DNA from: Streptomyces phaeolivaceus
Lineage (GTDB): Bacteria > Actinomycetota > Actinomycetes > Streptomycetales > Streptomycetaceae
DNA length: 64,000 nt
Reading direction: 5' to 3'
Assembly: GCF_009184865.1 (NCBI RefSeq)
Contig: NZ_CP045096.1
Coordinates: forward strand, 4,030,001-4,094,000
Program-made: the position numbers and the translations under genes
Part shown: one piece after another, positions 26,923 through 34,550 of the stretch
Layout: every line of letters begins with the position of its first letter
Numbering within the stretch: position 1 is the first letter of the stretch
The notes under the pieces: generated by a model
Seen by the model: only the letters and a program-made list of their open reading frames with translations
The model's database searches: none
What the model was told of the DNA's origin: nothing

Positions 26923-28002
26923 CTACTTTTCGCCCGTTTCGGCACCGACTTCGAGGGTCTGACCGGGAAGGATAAGGTCCGGGTCAGTTCCGACCGTGTC
27001 CCGGTTCTCCGCGTACAGCCCGCGCCACCCGCCGTCCAGGCCGAGCGAGTTCACGATGCCCGTCAGGCTGTCGCCGACCTGGACGGTGTACGCGCCGTCC
27101 GCGCCCTCGCGCGCCGTGTCGCCGCCACGGGAGGCGTGACGGCCGGAGGGCGCGGAGTCGGTGGCGCGGGAGTCGTCGGCCGCGCCCTCGCCGGCACCGG
27201 CCTCGGCGCCGGCGCTCTCGTCGGCGCTGGCGCCGCGGTGACGGCCGGTGCCGCCTTCGCCGTCCTCGCCGTCCTCGCCGCCCTCGGCGACCGAAGAGCT
27301 GTCGGACTGTGGCGACTTGTCCGATTCGGTGCTCTCGGAGTCCGTGGAGCCGTCCGAGCCGGTGCCGGTCTCGGCCTTCGCGGAACCGTCGAAGTCCTCG
27401 GAGGGCGAGTCGCTCGACGTACCGGGTTCGGCGGAATCATCCGAATCACCCGACTTCGCCGAATCGTTCGAGTTGCCCGAGCCGCTTGAGCCGCTCGATC
27501 CGCTTGAGTCGCCCCCATCGGCCGAACCGGATGATTTGGATGAACCGGAGGAATCAGACGAACTGGATGAATCGCGTGAATTCGTCGAGTCGTCCGTGAC
27601 GCCCGTGTCCACGTCGGCGGAACCGGAGTCGCCGCCGAGGTTGTGGAGCAGTCCGCAGGTGGACCAGACGCCGACGCCCTGGTCGGCGAGGACCTTCTCG
27701 GCTACCGCGATCTGCTGCGAACGGCTGGCCTGGTCGGCGGTCGTCGCGTAGTCGAGGCCGCCGTAGTCGTTCCAGTTCTCCTGGGTCAACTGGAGGCCGC
27801 CGTAGCGCCCGTTCCCGGTGTCCGCGCTCCACGAACCGCCGCTCTCGCAGTCCGCCACCTGGTCCCAGGTGGTTCCGTCGGCCGCGCTCGCGCCGGTGGC
27901 GCCGAGGAGCGGGATCGCGATGACCGAGCCGGTCACTCCGGCGGCGACGAGGAGGGCCGGAGCCTGGCGGGGGCGACGGTGACGACCGTTCCCGGAGAGC
28001 AT
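26923..28002 (-). CDS. second resuscitation-promoting factor with long Ser/Asp linker and LysM
   Basis: This 359-residue secreted hydrolase has a signal peptide to about residue 41 (ATGASAAD), an Rpf domain (about residues 42-115) with the catalytic Glu in DCESGGSW, a low-complexity Ser/Asp/Gly/Glu linker of roughly 180 residues, and a C-terminal LysM (about residues 305-352, YTVQVGDSLTGIV). The ATG at 28002 follows AAAGG; the upstream extension from 28062 is not signal-like. It may be rpfC of S. coelicolor by position, but I am not sure. No ydaO motif is visible in its own leader. Confidence 0.9.
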   Translation of the reverse strand: MLSGNGRHRRPRQAPALLVAAGVTGSVIAIPLLGATGASAADGTTWDQVADCESGGSWSADTGNGRYGGLQLTQENWNDYGGLDYATTADQASRSQQIAVAEKVLADQGVGVWSTCGLLHNLGGDSGSADVDTGVTDDSTNSRDSSSSSDSSGSSKSSGSADGGDSSGSSGSSGSGNSNDSAKSGDSDDSAEPGTSSDSPSEDFDGSAKAETGTGSDGSTDSESTESDKSPQSDSSSVAEGGEDGEDGEGGTGRHRGASADESAGAEAGAGEGAADDSRATDSAPSGRHASRGGDTAREGADGAYTVQVGDSLTGIVNSLGLDGGWRGLYAENRDTVGTDPDLILPGQTLEVGAETGEK

Positions 28003-28128
28003 GCGGTTGCCTTTCACACGACAGCAGTGACCGGTGTGAAGGATGTGGTGACCCCTTCGCACTGACGTGTGAACGTAGCCGCAGTCGATCAGTTGTCACA
28101 AGTTAATGCAGCGTAGATCACGTGAAGA

Positions 28129-29544
28129 TCACAGACTTGAGGGAGTGTCACTTCCCGCCGCGGAATGAGGTAGTGCTACGGGCTGCCCGGGTCCGCTCAC
28201 GGACCGCTTCCGCGGGGTGAATTCGACCGGAAGCGTACGCAATCCCCGCATGATGAGCCCTCCTCGCCATCTCAGATCGGCGGAATCCACCGCGAGTCGA
28301 AGGTCGGGGAGACGGGTGAGGAGCGTCGCCAGCGCGGTCTGGCCTTCGAGGCGGGCGAGGGGGGCGCCGAGGCAGTAGTGGATGCCGTGGCCGTAGCCGA
28401 GGTGCTGGTTGTCACGGCGGGAGAGGTCGAGGGTGTCGGGGTCGTCGAAACGGGCCGGGTCGCGGTCGGCCGCGGCGAGGACGACGAGGACGGGGTCGCC
28501 GGGGGCGATGTCCTGGCCGCCGATGGTGAGGGGCTGGGTGGCGAAGCGCCAGGTGGCGAGTTCCACGGGGCCGTCGTAGCGGAGGAGTTCCTCGACGCCG
28601 GTTTCGAGGAGTTCGGTCTCCCCGGCGGCCAGGGAGGCCTGGAGGCGGGCGCGTTGCTCGGGGTGGGTGAGGAGGGCGTAGGTGCCGTTGCCGATGAGGT
28701 TGACGGTGGTCTCGAACCCGGCGAACAGCAGGATGAACGCCATCGCCGCGGCCTCGTTCTCGGTGAGGTGCTCACCGTGGTCGGAGGCGCGGATGAGCGC
28801 GGAGATGAGGTCCTCGCCGGGGGCGGGGTGCTCGGTGAGCGCTTCCCGCTTGCGGTGGATGAGGTCGGCGAGATAGCCGCGCATCTTCTTGACCGACCGG
28901 GCGACACCGCCCCTCGGCCCGCCGCCGTGCCGGATCATCATGCCCGCCCAGTCCCGGAAGTCGTCCTGGTCCTCGCGGGGGACGCCGAGCATGTCGCAGA
29001 TCGCGTAGATGGGGAGGGGGAACGCGAACTCGTGGATGAGGTCGGCCTCGCCCTTCTCCGCGAACCGGTCGATGAGCTGATCGGTCAACTCCTGGACGCG
29101 GGAGGCGAACTCGGCGACCCGGCGGGGAGTGAACGCCTTGGAGACGAGCCGGCGGAGCCGGGTGTGGTCCGGCGGATCGATGTTCAGCAGATGCGTCATC
29201 AACTCGGCCTTGCGCTCACCGGGGATACCGGTCTTCCCCTTGGCGTGCGCGGGCTCGTCGTGATGCGCCGGATTCTTGGACAGCCGCCCGTCGGCGAGCG
29301 CCTGCTTCGCGTCCCCGTACCGGGTGACCAGCCACGCCTCCACCCCACTGGGCAGCCGCGTCCGGTGCACGGGCGCGTGCTCACGGAGCCAGGCGTACGC
29401 CGGATACGGATCGGTCGCGAACTCCCAGGTGAAGAGCTCGGGCCCGCCGGTCCCGCCGGGGGCACCCCCGGAGGTGCCCGCGGGGACGCCCGCGGGGACG
29501 CCGGGCGACGTGCCGGTGGAGGAGGATGCGGTCTGCTTGGTCAC
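28129..29544 (-). CDS. cytochrome P450
   Basis: This 471-residue soluble P450 has the I-helix FAGFETT (Glu in place of the usual Asp), a K-helix ExxR (EELLRY) and the haem loop HLGYGHGIHYCLGAPLAR with ligand Cys391. It resembles the CYP107 group by general appearance. The N-terminus is Gly/Pro/Thr-rich and not membrane-spanning. The GTG at 29544 overlaps the upstream stop by 4 bases. No ferredoxin gene is adjacent, so redox partners must be encoded elsewhere. The substrate is unknown. Confidence 0.93.
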   Translation of the reverse strand: MTKQTASSSTGTSPGVPAGVPAGTSGGAPGGTGGPELFTWEFATDPYPAYAWLREHAPVHRTRLPSGVEAWLVTRYGDAKQALADGRLSKNPAHHDEPAHAKGKTGIPGERKAELMTHLLNIDPPDHTRLRRLVSKAFTPRRVAEFASRVQELTDQLIDRFAEKGEADLIHEFAFPLPIYAICDMLGVPREDQDDFRDWAGMMIRHGGGPRGGVARSVKKMRGYLADLIHRKREALTEHPAPGEDLISALIRASDHGEHLTENEAAAMAFILLFAGFETTVNLIGNGTYALLTHPEQRARLQASLAAGETELLETGVEELLRYDGPVELATWRFATQPLTIGGQDIAPGDPVLVVLAAADRDPARFDDPDTLDLSRRDNQHLGYGHGIHYCLGAPLARLEGQTALATLLTRLPDLRLAVDSADLRWRGGLIMRGLRTLPVEFTPRKRSVSGPGQPVALPHSAAGSDTPSSL

Positions 29545-30086
29545 CCACCGACGGTATCCGCCTGCCCCGGCGCCCCTCCCCCGCTCCCCACCGCCCGGTC
29601 GGGGAGGACCACGACCCGGCCGAGCGTGGGATCGAAGCCCAGGACCGGACTGTCGTCCACGCCCTCCGGACACATCAGGACCGGCTTGCCGAGGTGGCGG
29701 CCGATGGATCGGAGGAACCCGCAGAACGCGTCGAGTCGGTCCTGACCCTGGATCTCCCGCAGGTCCATGTCGAAGTCGATCTCCTCGTCCGCGTGGAAGC
29801 GGAAGATCGCCAACATGTCCTGCGTCGGCCGGACCCTCAGCTGGGGGCATTCGGCGTCGTGCGGTCGGGCCAGGACGTGGGCGGCGCTCGGCACCGCGAG
29901 AGTCGTGCCTCCTTCGCTGTACTCGTGCTGCCAGCCACTCTCCACGACGAGGTCGAGGAGAGCCTGCCAGTCGTCCGCCGTGGTGTCCGGGACATGGAGG
30001 TCCGGCAGTGCGCCCATCGAGTCGGGGTCGAACTTCTCCTTCACCTCGTCCCACACCAGGTCAGGAGTCCCGTGGCTCCGATACAT
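29541..30086 (-). CDS. conserved protein of unknown function
   Basis: This 181-residue acidic soluble protein has alternating helices and strands and a repeated pattern of Asp/Glu-rich strand segments (ADEEIDFDMDLREIQGQDRLDA). It ends in a Gly-rich tail. It is packed between mazG (1 bp from its stop) and the P450 (4-bp overlap), which implies co-translation. I do not recognise the family; small acidic alpha/beta proteins of this type include immunity-like proteins, but there is no toxin nearby. Confidence 0.75.
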   Translation of the reverse strand: MYRSHGTPDLVWDEVKEKFDPDSMGALPDLHVPDTTADDWQALLDLVVESGWQHEYSEGGTTLAVPSAAHVLARPHDAECPQLRVRPTQDMLAIFRFHADEEIDFDMDLREIQGQDRLDAFCGFLRSIGRHLGKPVLMCPEGVDDSPVLGFDPTLGRVVVLPDRAVGSGGGAPGQADTVGG

Positions 30087-30087
30087 G

Positions 30088-31104
30088 TCAGCGCGTGCCC
30101 AGCCCCTCCGCCGCCCGGATCGCGTCGCGGTAGGTGCGGGCGGCTGCTCGGAGGGCTGTTTCTGGGTCGAGGCCCTTGGATTCGGCCTGGGCGGCGAGGG
30201 TGAGGAGTTCGTAGCCGATGTCGTCGCCGGGGGGTGGGGGGACGGTGAGGCCGGCGGTGCGGGCTCGGGAGGAGAGTTTGGTGGCGAGGGCCAGGGCGGG
30301 CTGGCCCAGGGGGATGCCGTCCGTCACCGACTCGCGGCGCTTCTCCACGGCCTTGGTGCGGAGCCAGTGCGCCTTGACCTCCTCCGGGGTCGTGGCCGTG
30401 GCGTCGCCGAAGACGTGCGGGTGGCGGTGGATGAGCTTGGTGACGATACCGGCGGCCACGTCGTCGATGGAGAAGGGGGTGTCGGGGTCGTCCTCGGCGA
30501 TACGGGCGTGGAAGACGACCTGGAGGAGGACGTCGCCCAGCTCCTCGCGGAGTTCGTCGCGGTCGCCCTCCTCGATGGCCTCGACGAGCTCGTACGCCTC
30601 CTCGATGCCGTACTTGGCGAGGCCGTCATGGGTCTGCCGGGAGGACCAGGGGCATTCGGCGCGGATGCGGTCCATGACCTGGACGAGGTCGAGGAGGCGG
30701 GCGCCGGGGAGGTCGTAGGAGGCGGGGAGCAGCTCCAGGGACGGCATCCGGACGCGGCCGGAGCCGGCGAGGCGGGCGAGGCCGTCGGTGAGGCCGGGTT
30801 CGCCCTCGGCGGTGGCCACGACGACCACGGTGCGGTCGCCGGCGCAGGCGTCGACCAGTTCCTCGGCCGTCGGGGTCGCCCGCTCCACCGCTATGCCCGC
30901 CTCCCGGAGGTAGGGGAGCTGGGGATGTGCCTCGTCCGCGCAGAGGACGCGGTCCGCCCCGTGCAGTGCCTGCCAGGCCGGCCAGGACAGCAGGCCGGGC
31001 GCGACCCGGTGGCTGGTGGTGAGCAGGACGACTCGGCCGGGCGAGGGGGACGGGGTCTCGGGGGCCGTGGGGGCGGGGGCGCCGTCGGGGCGGTGTGCGT
31101 TCAC
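30088..31104 (-). CDS. mazG: nucleoside triphosphate pyrophosphohydrolase MazG
   Basis: This 338-residue protein has a C-terminal MazG domain (about residues 140-300) with the EExxE...ExxD metal motif EEAYELVEAIEEGDRDELREELGD. Its N-terminal region of about 120 residues looks like a reduced tetrapyrrole-methylase-like domain (VVLLTTSHRVAPGLLSWPAW). MazG hydrolyses NTPs to NMPs and cleans noncanonical nucleotides. The GTG at 31104 is the best start before the Pro-rich leader, though its ribosome site is weak. Confidence 0.92.
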   Translation of the reverse strand: MNAHRPDGAPAPTAPETPSPSPGRVVLLTTSHRVAPGLLSWPAWQALHGADRVLCADEAHPQLPYLREAGIAVERATPTAEELVDACAGDRTVVVVATAEGEPGLTDGLARLAGSGRVRMPSLELLPASYDLPGARLLDLVQVMDRIRAECPWSSRQTHDGLAKYGIEEAYELVEAIEEGDRDELREELGDVLLQVVFHARIAEDDPDTPFSIDDVAAGIVTKLIHRHPHVFGDATATTPEEVKAHWLRTKAVEKRRESVTDGIPLGQPALALATKLSSRARTAGLTVPPPPGDDIGYELLTLAAQAESKGLDPETALRAAARTYRDAIRAAEGLGTR

Positions 31105-31191
31105 CCCACGAACGTAACCCACGTCACGGACGACCCCCGAAGTTGTCCACAGGCCGGGGTCGAGGACAGTTCGAACAGTCCGCTGAGTCCG

Positions 31192-31860
31192 CTACGCCGA
31201 CCGCGAGCCCGTCCCGGTGACCTCCTTCAGCCACGGCGTCTTCGCGTCCAGCAGGCCGACCCTGCCGGACGTCGGGTCGACGCCCCAGCTGCCGTAGCGG
31301 GGGTTGAGGTCCACGTCGAGTTTCTTGGAGGCCTCGGAGAGGGCCTTCCAGAAGGCGACGCCGCCCTCCTGTGTGTTCAGGTCGGCGCCGAGGGCGGCGG
31401 AGAGCTTCTGGACCTCGACATCGCTGCGGAGGCTCTCGTCCAGCTGTTCGGGGGCGACGCTGTAGCGCTGCAGATAGGCCGTCTCCAGGGCCTCGGCCCC
31501 ACCGGCCTGCGCCTCCAGGTCCGAGCGGTACCCCTGGACCTCCTTGCGGGTGACGGTCACGTCGGCGTCCGTGAGCGCCTGGTCGAGGACCTTCTCCAGG
31601 ACCATGCTGTTCAGGGTGTTGCGGGTGAGGGCGCTGCTCTGGGCGACGACCTGCTGGTACTGGCTCTCGTCCGTGCTCGCGGCGCGCTGGGCGGTGCGCA
31701 CCTCGTTCACCCGGTTCTCCAGCTGCGCGACCGTGATCCGGTCGTCGCCGACAACGGCCGCCGCGCCGGGATGCGCGTCGCTTCCGCAGGCGGTGAGGAG
31801 AGGGGCCGCGGCGGTGATCGCGACGGAGAGGAGGAGCGCGGTGCGACGGCGGCGGTGCAA
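31192..31860 (-). CDS. SurA-like lipoprotein (foldase-type)
   Basis: This 222-residue lipoprotein starts at TTG 31860 with GGGAGG five bases upstream. It has an Arg-rich start, a signal core and lipobox LTAC (Cys25). The body is helical and matches the SurA N-terminal chaperone domain (VVGDDRITVAQLENRVNEVR is typical). No parvulin PPIase motif is seen, so it is probably a chaperone-like extracytoplasmic protein. It lies 87 bp upstream of mazG, same strand. Confidence 0.85.
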   Translation of the reverse strand: MHRRRRTALLLSVAITAAAPLLTACGSDAHPGAAAVVGDDRITVAQLENRVNEVRTAQRAASTDESQYQQVVAQSSALTRNTLNSMVLEKVLDQALTDADVTVTRKEVQGYRSDLEAQAGGAEALETAYLQRYSVAPEQLDESLRSDVEVQKLSAALGADLNTQEGGVAFWKALSEASKKLDVDLNPRYGSWGVDPTSGRVGLLDAKTPWLKEVTGTGSRSA

Positions 31861-32006
31861 GTTGGCCTCCCGAGGAGATTGTGCGGCGGTGCACAAAGTC
31901 TTGCGGTGATCGATGTTAGGCAGTGGCCCAGCTCTCGGCCAGCCATTCGACCAACGATTCACGCGGACTTCGGGCACCGCCTCCCCACACGTCCGGCGCG
32001 GCGCCC

Positions 32007-32180
32007 CGGGCCCTGTCGTCGCATTCCCGTCGTCGCCCGGAGGGCGGCCTTGCGTCAGGTGCGTGCTCTCAGCGTGCCGGGCCCTGTCCCGCGTACTGGA
32101 TGTACTCGGGTCAGGGCCCGGTGCGTCGAGAGTGCGTGCATGGCGTCGCAAGGCAGACGGGAATGCGACGACAGGGCCCG
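32007..32180. repeat. 174-bp imperfect palindrome with 25-bp perfect ends
   Basis: The ends 32007-32031 and 32156-32180 are perfect 25-bp inverted repeats (cgggccctgtcgtcgcattc and five more bases). The interior continues to pair: gccttgcg at about 32048 with its complement near 32145, and ccgggccctg at about 32077 with cagggcccgg at 32112. The whole unit would extrude as one long hairpin with a bulge. The sequence gggccctg recurs at the ends and the middle. It fills the gap between the kinase stop (32184) and the SurA-like start (31860). No target-site duplication is visible. Confidence 0.9.
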
Positions 32181-32183
32181 AGC

Positions 32184-33725
32184 TCAGCCCCGCACCTGCC
32201 CCAGCCACTGGAGCGTGCGCCGGACCTCGCCGGCCAGCGGATGGCCCGGCCCGCGCAGCCGCTCCACGTCGAGCAGCAGCCGGCCAAGGGTCTCGTGGGC
32301 GGCGCCGCGGTCGCCCAGGGCGAGGAGCAGGTGGCCTATGCGGCGGCGGACGTCGAGGGACAACTCCGGGTCGCCGCCGACGTACTGGTTCTCGAAGTAC
32401 GGCAGCAGGGAGCGGTACTCGGCGAGGGCCGCCGCCGGTTCGCCGAGCTGTTCGAGGCACTGGGCGGAGTCGTAGCGGAAGCGCAGCGCCTGGGGGTCGG
32501 CCTGGCCGGCCTCGGTGGCGCGCTCGTCGGCGAGGCGGCGCAGCTCGGGCAGGGCGCGGCGGTACTGCCCGTCGTCCATGAGCGTGGCCGCGTACTGCTT
32601 GCGCAGGGTGCGGACGACGGGCGAGTGCTCGCCGTGCTGGGCGGCGGCGGCCGGGAGGATCGCGCCGAGGATGTCGACGGCCTGGGTGATACGGCCCTCT
32701 CCGAGGAGCCGCTTGACCTCGTCGACGGCGCCGGCCACATCGGGCTTGTCGGCGGCGGGCGCGGGGTCGGGAGCGGCGGACGGCTGCGGGGCGGGTATGC
32801 GGGCGCGGTCCGGCCAGGGGGCGTGCGGACGCAGGAAGGGGCGCGTGGGGTCGAGCGGGGAGCCGGTGGGCATCCCGCGCGCGGGGAGCAGCGGAAGGAG
32901 CTGTTCGTACGTCTCCTGCGCGGAGGACGGGCGGTGCTGCGGGTCCTTGGAGAGCAGCCTCAGGACCAGCGCCTCCAGGCTCTCGGGGACCTCGGGACGC
33001 AGTCGGCGGACGGGGACCGGCGGCTCGTAGAGGTGGCGGTGGAGGACGCCGAGGGCGGTGGAGCCCGTGAACGGGACGTTCCCGCTGAGCAGTTCATGGA
33101 TCAGCACACCGAGCGCGTACAGGTCGGTGTACGGGCCGACCGCGCCGCCCATGGCCTGTTCGGGGGCCATGTAGGCGGGGCTGCCGATGGGTGAACCGGT
33201 GTGCGTGAGACGGGTGGTGTCGGTGTCCATCACGGAGGCGACACCGAGGTCGAGGACGGTGACCGTGCCGTCCTGTTTCACCATGACGTTCCGCGGCTTG
33301 AGGTCGCGGTGGATGATCGGCACCGCGTGCACGGCGGACAGCACCGCGCACAGCTGGGCGGCGACCGAGACCGTCCACTGCCACGGGTACGGGTCGTGCT
33401 CGGCGAGATGGTCGGCGAGGTCCGCCCCGTCGACGTACTGCATGACGAGGAACAGCTCCTCGCCCTCGCTGCCCGCGTCGTGCACGGTGACCAGTCCGGG
33501 GTGGTCGACCTGGGCCGTGACCCGGCACTCGCGCACGAAGCGGCGGCGCAGCTCGTCGGCCTCCTGGCCCGCGACCTTGTCCGGGCGCAGCAGCTTGACC
33601 GCCACGCGCCGGTCCAGACGCTGGTCGTACGCCGTCCACACCTGCCCCATGCCGCCCTGGCCGATGAGCGTGGACAGTTCGTACCGGCCGGTGATCAGGC
33701 GTCCGGTGCCCTTCCCCTGGATCAC
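32184..33725 (-). CDS. Ser/Thr protein kinase with TPR-like C-terminus
   Basis: This 513-residue Hanks-type kinase has a glycine loop (IGQGGMGQVW), an ATP-binding VAVK, the catalytic HRDLKPRNVMV, and a metal-binding DLG in place of DFG, then APEQ. After the kinase domain (about residues 10-275) and a Pro-rich linker come helical repeats resembling TPRs (about residues 335-510). It has no membrane segment and no PASTA domain, so it is cytoplasmic. The GTG at 33725 overlaps the upstream stop (GTGA). Confidence 0.94.
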   Translation of the reverse strand: MIQGKGTGRLITGRYELSTLIGQGGMGQVWTAYDQRLDRRVAVKLLRPDKVAGQEADELRRRFVRECRVTAQVDHPGLVTVHDAGSEGEELFLVMQYVDGADLADHLAEHDPYPWQWTVSVAAQLCAVLSAVHAVPIIHRDLKPRNVMVKQDGTVTVLDLGVASVMDTDTTRLTHTGSPIGSPAYMAPEQAMGGAVGPYTDLYALGVLIHELLSGNVPFTGSTALGVLHRHLYEPPVPVRRLRPEVPESLEALVLRLLSKDPQHRPSSAQETYEQLLPLLPARGMPTGSPLDPTRPFLRPHAPWPDRARIPAPQPSAAPDPAPAADKPDVAGAVDEVKRLLGEGRITQAVDILGAILPAAAAQHGEHSPVVRTLRKQYAATLMDDGQYRRALPELRRLADERATEAGQADPQALRFRYDSAQCLEQLGEPAAALAEYRSLLPYFENQYVGGDPELSLDVRRRIGHLLLALGDRGAAHETLGRLLLDVERLRGPGHPLAGEVRRTLQWLGQVRG

Positions 33726-34342
33726 CGGTCTCCTTCGTGCTTACGGAGATAGTCGCTCAGCTCGTCCAGCTCGGCGCGCACCTGGTCGATACGGGCCGGA
33801 CCGGGGCGCTGCGGCTCGGGCGCCTGCTGCTGCGGCGGCGGGGGCTGGTGCTGGACGGGCGGTTGCTGGACCGGCGGGGCCGGGGTGTAGGGCTGCGGGA
33901 CCTGGACCGGCGGGTAGCTGTACCCGGTCTGCTGGGAGTTGTACCCGGTCTGCTGCGAGTACGCGGTGGTCCGGGCGTACGGCGACGGCGGGACCGTCCG
34001 GCGGCTGAAGTGACGTATGTCCGCGTACAGGTAGTACGCGACGATCGCCGCGAGGCCCCCGAAGAGCAGCGACATGCCGACGTCACCGCGCCAGGTGGTG
34101 AACTCCTCCTCGCCCGGGTCCGTGCCGATGATGTACAGCGTCACGACGATGTGGAGCAGCGCCAGGGCGAACAGCCACCAGTCGCGCGGCCTGCGGGTCA
34201 CCGAGGCGAGGCGCAGCAGACAGGCCCAGGCGAGCAGGCCACAGCTCATGACCGCGACCACCACGAAGATCACACGGAGTGTGACCTGGCCCCCCTGGTC
34301 GGGGCCGGGGGGCGGTGTCGGCGCATAGCCGTGGCCTTGCAT
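33722..34342 (-). CDS. membrane protein with Pro/Gln-rich tail, kinase partner
   Basis: This 206-residue protein has three hydrophobic segments (about residues 22-42, 56-72 and 88-106) followed by a Tyr/Gln/Pro-rich cytoplasmic tail (repeated QQTGYNSQQTGY then polyproline/Gln) and a terminal helix. The ATG at 34342 follows AGGAG. Four-base overlap with the kinase suggests they act together, for example with the tail as a docking or phosphorylation target, which is inference. Confidence 0.82.
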   Translation of the reverse strand: MQGHGYAPTPPPGPDQGGQVTLRVIFVVVAVMSCGLLAWACLLRLASVTRRPRDWWLFALALLHIVVTLYIIGTDPGEEEFTTWRGDVGMSLLFGGLAAIVAYYLYADIRHFSRRTVPPSPYARTTAYSQQTGYNSQQTGYSYPPVQVPQPYTPAPPVQQPPVQHQPPPPQQQAPEPQRPGPARIDQVRAELDELSDYLRKHEGDR

Positions 34343-34550
34343 GGCTGCTCCTGAGGGCCTGGTGAGAGCGAATGTGCGATGTCGTCCCGAGGGTATCGGT
34401 CGACCACGACATGAGGTCCAGGGTTGTGGACAACCGTTGTAGTACCGCAGTGCTGGTCACGCCGCCGCGGGCGGAGCGGTTCCGTCCGGTAGCGGTGATC
34501 GTAGGGGGAGTCGGTGGTGCCGGGCCGCCGTGCGCCCGCCCGGCCGCCGC

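Noticed and set aside
29541..31104. Toxin-antitoxin pair of MazG and the unknown protein
   Set aside because: The MazG domain is the full-length housekeeping pyrophosphohydrolase, not a small antitoxin-linked form, and the partner has no toxin motif.
31990..32195. Target-site duplication around the 174-bp palindrome
   Set aside because: The flanking bases (ggcgcccc on the left, agctcagc on the right) do not match, so recent transposition is not shown.
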